From an uncultured Bacteroidales bacterium (GTDB taxonomy: Bacteria; Bacteroidota; Bacteroidia; Bacteroidales; Bacteroidaceae): a DNA stretch of 56,320 nucleotides. The translations under genes were made by a program, and so were the position numbers. Of the stretch, positions 9,455-16,968 are shown piece by piece (positions within the stretch are counted from its first letter, which is position 1; every line of letters begins with the position of its first letter). The stretch lies in assembly GCA_902770725.1 (NCBI GenBank), contig CACXUA010000036.1:1-56320 (forward strand), in the 5' to 3' direction. The notes beneath the pieces are model-generated. The model did not search any database, was not told the origin of the DNA, and worked only from the letters and a program-made list of their open reading frames with translations.

Positions 9455-9528
9455 GGCGGGATAGCTCAGCTGGTTAGAGCGTCGGATTCATAATCCGGAG
9501 GTCGTGGGATCGTGACCCACTCCCGCTA
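9455..9528 (+). tRNA. tRNA-Met (anticodon CAT)
   Basis: A 74-base cloverleaf. The acceptor stem GGCGGGA pairs with TCCCGCT (first pair G-T), the D arm is AGCTCAGCTGGTTAGAGC, the anticodon arm TCGGA-TTCATAA-TCCGG presents CAT, and the T stem is GTGGG/CCCAC. Discriminator A is followed by encoded CA. The closed first pair and D arm fit an elongator tRNA, not an initiator; a lysidine-modified tRNA-Ile2 is less likely from the acceptor sequence. The T loop reads ATCGTGA, not the usual TTCRANN (see findings). Confidence 0.93.
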
Positions 9529-9533
9529 CACGA

Positions 9534-9573
9534 ACAAGGGCTTTGCAAATGACTTGCAAGCCCTTGTCCTTTT
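9534..9573 (+). terminator. Rho-independent terminator of the tRNA gene
   Basis: acaagggctttgcaa pairs with ttgcaagcccttgt (one bulged T) around loop atgac, followed by cctttt. Confidence 0.85.
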
Positions 9574-9632
9574 ATGTTTCTAGCTTCTTTGGCGAAGCAG
9601 CTTAACCTGGTTTGTAAATTAGGCGTGGATAG

Positions 9633-9698
9633 TTGCTCAACTTAACGTGCTTAATTGGCCAACTTAACACGTTAACTTTGCCAACTTAACACGTTAAC
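9633..9698. repeat. 22-bp palindromic tandem repeat, array A (3 units)
   Basis: Three 22-base units built on CAACTTAACACGTTAAC with linkers TTGCT, TTGGC and TTTGC; the first has the reverse centre (AACGTG). The array lies in the spacer after the 3' end of the CotH gene. It belongs to the dispersed family described under findings. Confidence 0.8.
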
Positions 9699-9722
9699 TT
9701 TTTCCGTTCGACTCGTGTTATG

Positions 9723-12700
9723 CTATTTCACGAGCAGTCTCTTGACGCTGACCTTACCGTCGGAACCGGTTGTGCGGACAATGTTGATGCCTCGCTTAGG
9801 TTGGTCCAACCTCATGCCATCAATGGTGTAGTACTCGGTTCCAGCCGCTCCACCAGTAGCCATCGAGGGCGATGTAATGGCATCGAGGAAGGTTTCTTCG
9901 TCGAAGTTCTCGTCGAAGCCGTAGAGCAACTCACTATAAGAGGTGAGGGTATTCGTGGCATCAATGGTGGGACGGGTCATGAGGTAGGTTCGTTTGCCTC
10001 CGTCTGGATAGCGACCAACACTTTCGTCTCCGTTCATCGTGCAGTAGGTCAGGCTGTTGCTCCAAGAATGATCTGCAGCAGTAAGGGTGACGCTTTCGTC
10101 GTTGGCATTAGCGAGCTTGAAGCTGGCATGCAGTTGTCTCAACGGATCGAGCTTGTCTGCCCAAACGATGTAATAGCCGTGAGCAGGAATGATGGTTGAG
10201 CCTTCGAGCAGATTCGAAGAGATTTGGTACTTCTCGGGCTCAGCCGGGTCATCAGTCAGGAACATACCATCGAGGTCGATGTCCTGTCCAGTCGTGTTGT
10301 AGAGCTCAATCCAGTCGTTGCGCTTGCCGTATTCATTGGCTGCGACAGTATTGCTGGCGCTCACCTCGTTCACAACAACAGGCGTTGAACCAGCCTCGAT
10401 GAGGCAGTCGGGATGCAGTGGTTTGAAGATGGCTTGAATCTCAGTATCGGCATCTGTGTCGAGTTGAAGCGTACGTTCTCGGCTGACAATCGCTACGCCA
10501 GAGCTAATGTTGTAGCTGATTTCGGCATCCCAATAGAGGTCGGAAGAACCAGGAACATTGTTGTGAACCTCAACTGCAATCGTGTTTTCGCCTTTATGGA
10601 AGAGCCCTACAGGCAAGTCAATTGTGCCGGAATCTGGATTGTCGTTAGCATAGGTGGTTGCGTAGGTTTCGTAAGTTATCTCACCATCAGGCAGCAGGAG
10701 ATAACGCGTCGCTTCAGTTCCGTTGACGTAAACAACGAAGCCGTCATCAGCCGTGAAGTCGAGTGTAATGGATGCGATGTTTTCCGGCTCAGCATCGATG
10801 GTGAGGTTCTTTCGGAAGTAGTATGTGGGATACTTCTGGCTACTGTTGCCTCCGTAACTGATGGTCGTAACGATGGCACTCTTGCCGTATCCGAGTGGGG
10901 TGGGGCCTTCAGCCCAATTATCGACGTTGCCTGTCTTCCAGTTTGTTCCGTCGAGCGAACCTCGGTCCCAGTATTTCCAACTGTCGCCTTTGTGGATTTC
11001 TGTCACGGTAGAGCTGCCGCTTTTGCTCCAACCAACAAAGTTATAACCAGCTGGAGCAGAGGCTTCGAGCGTAATAGGAGCAAAGAGCACACCGTCGAAG
11101 GTGGCTGTGGGAACGGGTTGTCCGTTAATGAGGAAAGCGGCTCCAGGCACATTTGCGTTGAACTTCACATTCATACCGTTGCCAAGGCCATAAGCAGTCC
11201 TCAAAGCATTCATTCGAGCATTCCTCGAGGTGCGACCTATCATTGCCGATTTCTGCTCGTTGTAGGAAGTGTTTGGCTCTTTGTTTTCCCAAGCCAGAGC
11301 TGGTGTTACGAGGTCGCAAATGCTGTCACAAATGCTCAGACAACGGTCCTTGGTGAATACACTTCCATATAGGAGACAGTATGCATCAATGAAACGACGG
11401 CGGAAGTCGGCATTGTTCTGCTTCATGTTTCTGTATATTGTGAGCAGTTCGTTGTTGCCGCTGCTTTCCAGAAGCTGCACGCCGTTTGTATTGCTCCAAC
11501 CCCAATCTTGGTCGTGAAGCGTCATTCGGAACTTACCATCGGGTAGGGAACGATAGCCCTTGACGTTGTTATTGTTGCAAATCCAGTCGCTGCAGCCAAT
11601 GTAACTGATAGCGGCAAAGAAGTTCGTTATCTCGTCGATGTCGATGAGTTGCTTAAGTTGTTCGTAGGTATTGGGCGAAGCACAACCCTGAGCAAGCGAT
11701 TTCCATTGGTTGAAAGCATCTTTCGTGCCAGCCATCTGGAAGTAGCCATTCGAGTACTCGAAAGCATCCATCTCGTCGTCGTCATAGCCATAATTGGCAT
11801 AGCCATGATAGCGATTGTTGGGTTCTCGCAGGTTAAGTTGGGCAAGATAACGTCCGTTGAAGAAGACATGAACGGGCTGATAGTCCTGACAGTCGCAATA
11901 GAATCCGCTCGACATGAGTACTTGCTGAGTCATGGCATCACGAACACGACCATGAGCCTGCGAGTTGTTGTCGTTGCCACCATTGCGGACCATGATTTGA
12001 CGGTACTTGTTATGAGGCCTGTTCGAGAAGAAAGGATAGTAGTCGATGGTCTTCTTTCCTTCGTATCTGTTCGTTCCCTTTATCTTGAACGACGAGGGAG
12101 CATAGTGGCGACTCCAGCCTCCAGAAATGACGAACTCAGCCTCCTGATTGACAGCCATCTTGCCATCGGGTGTGATGAACTCAAAGTTGACGGGTCGTTC
12201 CCAATCCATATTGATGTTGGATTTGCCGTGGTTTCGACCGCTCACACCATTGTTTCCGTCCGTATAGACACCAATGTTGCCGTCATAAAGGTTTTTGGGA
12301 TTGGTGGCGATGGAGATGACGGGCAAGTAATAATCGTGGTTGCGATAGATATAACTGCGTGTAATGACTGGGCTTGGGAGCATGCCTGCTTGGAAGAGGC
12401 CAAAGCGATAAACCTTGGTTTCGCTGATGTTGAAGATGCCATCCTCGCTTGTCGAACCATTTGTGAGTGAGGGCGTTGTGCCATCAGTTGTGTAGCGGAG
12501 AGTCGTTCCTTCAGGAATATCGACCTGAATGGTAAAAGGCTCGGTAAAGAGTTTCGAGTCAGTATCGATGACGGGTGCTTCAAGCCGGATCTCAGCAAAG
12601 TCGCTGCCGTTGTTGGAAGCGGCAAGTGTAGGGGTTCCAGTCCAGCCCCATTCTCGGGCTCCATCTTGTATTCGTGCCCAAGAGCAACGTGTAATACATC

Positions 12701-14792
12701 CAGGATAGTCGGCTGATGTGAGGAGATTTCCATCGGTGTCATATAGATAGAGTGAGCCTCCGCCATTGTCCAACTTGAACCGAACTTGCTTATAAGCAGT
12801 GTCGCCAAAAGTACCGTCGGCAGCATTGTGGTCGAAGTAAATGACCTTGAACTCGCCACCCTTCACGACGCCTGTTCCGGCTGGCAACTGGAACTTCTTT
12901 TGGTCGAACACGTCGTCCGTAATGTAAAGCCCGTCGAGGGAGATGCTCTGGTCGGTCGGGTTGTATATCTCAGCCCAACCTCCATAGTTCCACGAATAGT
13001 CGATGTACTGGTCGATGTTGCCAATCATTATCTCATTGAAGACGAGTTGAGATTGGTCGGCATCTGGGTCGTAATCTTCGTAGAAGTTCAACTCTTCTGT
13101 CATGCCGCAGTCGTAGAGTTTACCACCAAAGTTTTGCTGAACATAAGCAGCAATGACGTTGTTGCCTTCCTTTAGTATTTTCGCGCTTATTTCCAGCTTA
13201 ACGGCATCGGTGCCGGTCGTCCAATTTTCTGCTTCATCGAGCAGGTTGCCATTTACCCAAATGCGATAACTGTCGTCGTGAAGGACGTGCAGAACGTATT
13301 TGGAAGTGGGATGAACTTCGTCGAGGTTGAAGTTGCGGCGGAACCAGAAGTTTGTGCTCTCACCACCAGGCCATTCTGTTCGCACTCCTCCATTTGGAAG
13401 GGCTCCCCAGTCACCGATTGGCATCAGGGCTTCAGACCACTCGGAATCGTCGAAGTCTGCTTGCGTCCAGCTAAGCGTCTCTGTCCGTCCGTCGATTTGC
13501 ATGTCTTGGATGCGGTTGCCCCCTTCGTTGGCGTAGTAGCACCAATTGTAATAGGATGTGCCAGTCCAGAGTTCACGTCCTTCTGTCTGGTCGTAAATGC
13601 TGATGTTGGAGAGCGTGATTGTGGTATTGTCTTCCTCGGTAGCGAAAGCGAGGGCAATCTTGGCGTCCTTCAGGTCGATGCCAGTCAGGTCGTTTTGCGT
13701 GAAAGTAGTTTGCTCGCCAGCTTGAAGGGATATGAAGTCATCGAGCAGGCAAAGTCCGTCATCCTCGTTTTCCTTCAATGCAACGCCCACCTCGCTTATG
13801 TCTTTATCTGCTTTGAGCGTGACGGAGAAGGTATAGTTGTGGTTGCTGTGAATGGTAATAGGTGTTTTGAATTGCAACCTGCCATAATCCGCAAACCAAC
13901 AAGCGGTTGGCATTGTGATGGTGTATGTGTCGCCCTCTTGAGCTTCGTAGAGTTGTTCCCAGTCGTGAATGCCGCCAGTGTTATAGCCGCCTTCGCTGTT
14001 GAAGAGCAACTTCCCAGTCCAAGGGGTAATGTAACCCATGTCGAGCATGTTTTCTGGTTGCGGGTCGTCGCCACCACCATCCTCCTCTTTTGTGTAGAGA
14101 CCTACATCGGCAAGGGCTCCGCCCCAGTTCTGATGAACGTGCACGGCCACGACATTCTCTTCGCCATTCAGTTTGATGAGCGCTTTCTGTTCCTCGGTTA
14201 GTTGAATGTATTTGCCTTTGTCTTCCCATCCGTCAGTGGTTGCATAGACGAGTTCGCCATTGAGGTAAAATTCGCTTGGAGAGTCATCGTGGGTGCAAGC
14301 CAGATAGACGGGGCCGTTCAGTCCCATCGACGGGTCGATCGTGAAAGTGCGACGGAAATAGATGTCGGCAATGACATTTACACTCGTCCACTGATAGGAG
14401 GCTTGTCCGTTGTACCATGCATCTGCACAAAAAGGTGCATTGTGTTCTTCCCAAATGATGGGTGTGGGCTGGCCGAGATTGTCAGTCAAATAGATGTTCT
14501 GGTCGCCAGCCTTTGCGCTCATGTCAAAGCCGGGCTCGAACCACTCACGACCTTCTGCATCTGGCTCAGGCGTGCCTACTACCCAATTGTAGTGCTCGTT
14601 TGATTCGTTTTGCGGCCAGCCATACCCTTGACCAGAGTTATAGACCCAGGTCCATGCCTTCCATTCGATGTCTCCGTCGTAAAAGGAGGAGGGGAGTATA
14701 GCGATGTTTGCGCCGACTTCGCTGATGCCGTTGCCCGCGCTGGCTGCCACTGAGAGTAGGGCGGCAGCACAAAAGAGAAATGCCTTTTTCAT
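9723..14792 (-). CDS. Large secreted multidomain CotH-kinase/lamin-tail protein, 1689 aa
   Basis: Signal peptide MKKAFLFCAAALLSVAASA. Regions in order: a galactose-binding-like fold (about 25-235, ending VAVHVHQNWGG), a jelly-roll CBM-like region (about 247-400), a second galactose-binding-like fold (about 400-570, VIAAYVQQNFGG), a lamin-tail domain (about 578-705, LVFNEIMIGN...GWAEIYNP), a chitobiase C-terminal-like domain (about 737-812, LRYTTDGTTPS), a CotH kinase-like domain (about 818-1200, with HDQDWGWSN near 1091), another galactose-binding-like fold (about 1267-1425), a second lamin-tail domain (about 1468-1590, NDWIELYN) and a C-terminal tail. CotH domains can phosphorylate proteins, and HDQDWGW stands where the catalytic metal-binding Asp motif is expected. 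The gene starts 4 bases after the GH18-like gene, so the two form an operon. A role in carbohydrate or surface-matrix binding is likely, but no substrate can be named. Confidence 0.85.
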   Translation of the reverse strand: MKKAFLFCAAALLSVAASAGNGISEVGANIAILPSSFYDGDIEWKAWTWVYNSGQGYGWPQNESNEHYNWVVGTPEPDAEGREWFEPGFDMSAKAGDQNIYLTDNLGQPTPIIWEEHNAPFCADAWYNGQASYQWTSVNVIADIYFRRTFTIDPSMGLNGPVYLACTHDDSPSEFYLNGELVYATTDGWEDKGKYIQLTEEQKALIKLNGEENVVAVHVHQNWGGALADVGLYTKEEDGGGDDPQPENMLDMGYITPWTGKLLFNSEGGYNTGGIHDWEQLYEAQEGDTYTITMPTACWFADYGRLQFKTPITIHSNHNYTFSVTLKADKDISEVGVALKENEDDGLCLLDDFISLQAGEQTTFTQNDLTGIDLKDAKIALAFATEEDNTTITLSNISIYDQTEGRELWTGTSYYNWCYYANEGGNRIQDMQIDGRTETLSWTQADFDDSEWSEALMPIGDWGALPNGGVRTEWPGGESTNFWFRRNFNLDEVHPTSKYVLHVLHDDSYRIWVNGNLLDEAENWTTGTDAVKLEISAKILKEGNNVIAAYVQQNFGGKLYDCGMTEELNFYEDYDPDADQSQLVFNEIMIGNIDQYIDYSWNYGGWAEIYNPTDQSISLDGLYITDDVFDQKKFQLPAGTGVVKGGEFKVIYFDHNAADGTFGDTAYKQVRFKLDNGGGSLYLYDTDGNLLTSADYPGCITRCSWARIQDGAREWGWTGTPTLAASNNGSDFAEIRLEAPVIDTDSKLFTEPFTIQVDIPEGTTLRYTTDGTTPSLTNGSTSEDGIFNISETKVYRFGLFQAGMLPSPVITRSYIYRNHDYYLPVISIATNPKNLYDGNIGVYTDGNNGVSGRNHGKSNINMDWERPVNFEFITPDGKMAVNQEAEFVISGGWSRHYAPSSFKIKGTNRYEGKKTIDYYPFFSNRPHNKYRQIMVRNGGNDNNSQAHGRVRDAMTQQVLMSSGFYCDCQDYQPVHVFFNGRYLAQLNLREPNNRYHGYANYGYDDDEMDAFEYSNGYFQMAGTKDAFNQWKSLAQGCASPNTYEQLKQLIDIDEITNFFAAISYIGCSDWICNNNNVKGYRSLPDGKFRMTLHDQDWGWSNTNGVQLLESSGNNELLTIYRNMKQNNADFRRRFIDAYCLLYGSVFTKDRCLSICDSICDLVTPALAWENKEPNTSYNEQKSAMIGRTSRNARMNALRTAYGLGNGMNVKFNANVPGAAFLINGQPVPTATFDGVLFAPITLEASAPAGYNFVGWSKSGSSTVTEIHKGDSWKYWDRGSLDGTNWKTGNVDNWAEGPTPLGYGKSAIVTTISYGGNSSQKYPTYYFRKNLTIDAEPENIASITLDFTADDGFVVYVNGTEATRYLLLPDGEITYETYATTYANDNPDSGTIDLPVGLFHKGENTIAVEVHNNVPGSSDLYWDAEISYNISSGVAIVSRERTLQLDTDADTEIQAIFKPLHPDCLIEAGSTPVVVNEVSASNTVAANEYGKRNDWIELYNTTGQDIDLDGMFLTDDPAEPEKYQISSNLLEGSTIIPAHGYYIVWADKLDPLRQLHASFKLANANDESVTLTAADHSWSNSLTYCTMNGDESVGRYPDGGKRTYLMTRPTIDATNTLTSYSELLYGFDENFDEETFLDAITSPSMATGGAAGTEYYTIDGMRLDQPKRGINIVRTTGSDGKVSVKRLLVK

Positions 14793-14796
14793 GTTC

Positions 14797-16095
14797 TTAT
14801 TGAACCATTATCTTTTTGCCGCCAACGATGTTGACGCCTTTCTGCTTCTTCTGAAGACGTTGTCCGGCAAGATTGTATATTGTCTCTTCCTCATTATCTT
14901 CAATCGGAGAGGAGATGCCTGTTGGATTGGGCTCCACGATGATGGAGCTTACATTGTTATTGTATGAACCAAGTGTTTTTTTTGAAACCCTTCCTACGAG
15001 TCTTGAACCCGTACAATTTGGGTTGATGAAGAGGAGTGCCTGATAGAGTTCATTGACGATTTCGATGGATTCCAGGTCTTTAGCCTTAATGCCATAGACG
15101 GCAAGGTCGGGCAGGTAGTATTTGCCAGGAGGCAGTGACACGCAGTATCCGCCGAAGTTCCTATCGCTGTAAACTCGCACTGCCACTTCGTCTTCTGGCA
15201 CAGTCATGGCTCCGAAGATTCGGTTCAAGCCCGATGCCCAAGCATTGAGGTCCCAAGTCTCGTCGTAGCCGTCGTTGTAAAGCCATACGAATCCGCCTGT
15301 AGCCACGCCTTGGTCCTTCCACGATTGGAATTGAGCCAAGTTCCTCTCCACGCTCCAGTCGTTGGAGTAGTCCAACAAGCCTGGATGGCGTTCGCTTACG
15401 CCCGTAAAGTTCCAAGTGCCGACTGAGTTTACGTTGCCAGCGCCACCATCGTAGCATTGTACCATTACGCGGTCCACAGCTTTGGGCTTCGAGGCGCGTA
15501 TCTTGTCATTGAGACTCTTCCAGTAGCTGTAGTACGTATAGGGCGCGAATGTCGTCTTATAGCCCAAGTTATACATCATGATATGGAATTTGGCAGCCGA
15601 CTCGACGTCGTAGTCCTGCTCTTGGTCGTTATTCACGGCGTCAATCTCAGGCACAGCCTCTTTGAGTGCCTTAAAGTTTTTATAAAGTATGGACGTAGAG
15701 CCTGTTCCCTGAGAATTGATGAGGTTCTTGATGTTGCCGTACGACGCATTTCCCCAGCCTCCGATGCAGATTTCAATGCGGGTGATGCTGGTAGGCTCGG
15801 TTTTGAGGTTTCTGATGTCCTCCTGATAATGCGGTTGTGTCTGAGCGAAGACATACTCTCAGTTTTTGCAAATGGTTTCGTCGTCGGTCGTAAGTGTGCC
15901 GTCAGCCTCCACATTCACGTTGAATAGGATAAGATAGGTGAAACCCGAATTGCGGAGTTTAGTGATAGTGTTTGGACGTCTACGACGAATGTGACCTCCA
16001 GCATAAATGCCGGACACTTCTCTGTACTGAATTTGTGCAAAAGTGTCTGCAAAAGCCATTATTAGGCAGAGGGGGATGAGTGTAAATTTTTTCAT
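14797..16095 (-). pseudogene. GH18-like secreted protein with beta/gamma-crystallin domain, interrupted by one in-frame TGA
   Basis: Signal peptide MKKFTLIPLCLIMAFADTFA, then 78 codons to a TGA at 15859-15861. The same frame continues unbroken to 14797 for another 353 codons (EYVFAQTQPHYQEDIRN onward), so only one base need differ: GGA for TGA would restore KNGEYV. The middle holds IDAVNNDQEQDYD, a degenerate form of the GH18 DxxDxDxE strand with the glutamate kept, plus a barrel-like FAPYTYYSYW, VQCYDGG and GFVWLYNDG. Next comes VYSDRNFGGYCVSLPPGKYYL, resembling a beta/gamma-crystallin fold. The end is the tail YNLAGQRLQKKQKGVNIVGG plus a basic C-terminus. Intact, it would be a 432-residue endoglycosidase or chitinase-like protein or lectin, transcribed with the CotH gene 4 bases downstream. 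Confidence 0.75.
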
Positions 16096-16124
16096 AATTT
16101 GTAATTTATGCACATATTGCCTTG

Positions 16125-16155
16125 CAAAGGTAGTATTATTTTTGCTATATCCAAA
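16125..16155 (-). promoter_or_regulatory. Promoter of the GH18-like/CotH operon
   Basis: On the minus strand: TTTG (16152-16155), 19-base spacer, TACCTTTG (16125-16132), 29 bases upstream of the ATG at 16095. Confidence 0.7.
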
Positions 16156-16243
16156 GAAAAAACGTTAAAATTTTCAGGAAAGACTTTGTCTTTATCGCAT
16201 AGTTCGTGTTGGCAGACCATGTCGAGGGAGTCCAAATTTCTCG

Positions 16244-16339
16244 ATGAAATGGGCGATTTTTGCATTTTTTGAGGTTAAGGTGCGACAAAGTCTCGACGAA
16301 GTCAACAGCCTCTACGACCAATATGGCATCGACTGGTAA
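16244..16339 (+). other. Possible gene remnant (31 codons)
   Basis: Within the 856-base gene-poor stretch 16113-16968, the plus strand reads MKWAIFAFFEVKVRQSLDEV then NSLYDQYGIDW and a TAA. The composition is protein-like and the hydrophilic end resembles the C-terminus of a real protein, but no longer frame precedes it. It may be the tail of a decayed gene or chance. The rest of the stretch holds the inverted repeat and the 22-bp array listed separately, and an AT-rich segment at 16391-16442; I see no other gene. Confidence 0.2.
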
Positions 16340-16491
16340 AAGCAACAAAAGCAACAAAAGCAACAAGCGAAAACGAGACGCAAGGTTTGTCTTATTTAAT
16401 ATACTACGAATTACATTTCGTTAATATAATATATAATATATTGCGCTCGCTTACCTCTCGAAAACAGGTGTTGCTTTTGTTGCTTTTGTTG
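16338..16491. repeat. Inverted repeat of (aaaagcaac)n flanking an AT-rich core
   Basis: The left arm is three tandem 9-mers aaaagcaac (16338-16364). The right arm is the complement, gttgcttttgttgctttt (about 16470-16490). They enclose about 105 bases that include the AT-rich run taatataatatataatat. The arms match over about 22 bases. This could be a miniature element or a long hairpin; no transposase is present. Confidence 0.6.
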
Positions 16492-16652
16492 ACTCTTCGG
16501 TCTTGACTGCTCACATTGACTACGTCGACTTCTGTAACGACTCGGCCAAACAAGTAAACTTGATGGCGCTCGCTGCTCCATCAGTTCGACCATCTGAGAA
16601 CAAGTTCTCATGGTGCTCGCTTAAACGCAGCCTTGACATAAATTTCGTAACT

Positions 16653-16771
16653 CGCTGACTTTGTATGTTAACTTTGCCAACTTGGCACGTTAACTTCGCC
16701 AACTTAACACGTTAACTTCGCCAACTTAACACGTTAACTTCGTCAACTTAACACGTTAACCTCGTCAACTT
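16653..16771. repeat. 22-bp palindromic tandem repeat, array B (5 units)
   Basis: Five consecutive 22-base units plus a partial sixth. Units 3 and 4 are identical: CGCCAACTTAACACGTTAAC plus TT. The array is in the divergent spacer between the GH18-like operon and the M16 protease gene, and is the most regular array of the family. Confidence 0.9.
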
Positions 16772-16912
16772 CACTGCCCGCATTTGAAATCTTCGCCTGT
16801 AAAGTTTCAGCGGTCGCCAGCGAAAAGTGGGTGTTTTTTGCTATGTGTAGTTTGCAATCCAGTCACCTTAATGAAAAATTTTATTTTGCTTTGCAAAATA
16901 ATTGTCAAATTA

Positions 16913-16944
16913 TTTGGAAATTCAATAAAAATGTTGTATCTTTG
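16913..16944 (+). promoter_or_regulatory. Promoter of the M16 protease gene
   Basis: TTTG (16913-16916), 20-base spacer, TATCTTTG (16937-16944), 25 bases before the ATG at 16969. Confidence 0.75.
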
Positions 16945-16968
16945 CACCAGAAATAATAAATCAAAGAA

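Noticed and set aside
4705..16095. Polysaccharide utilisation locus
   Set aside because: GH95, GH18-like and CotH genes are present, but there is no SusC/SusD pair or hybrid regulator, and the TonB receptor at 25.4-27.8 kb is of a different type and not adjacent.
16653..16771. CRISPR array
   Set aside because: Units repeat directly every 22 bases with no unique spacers and no cas genes.
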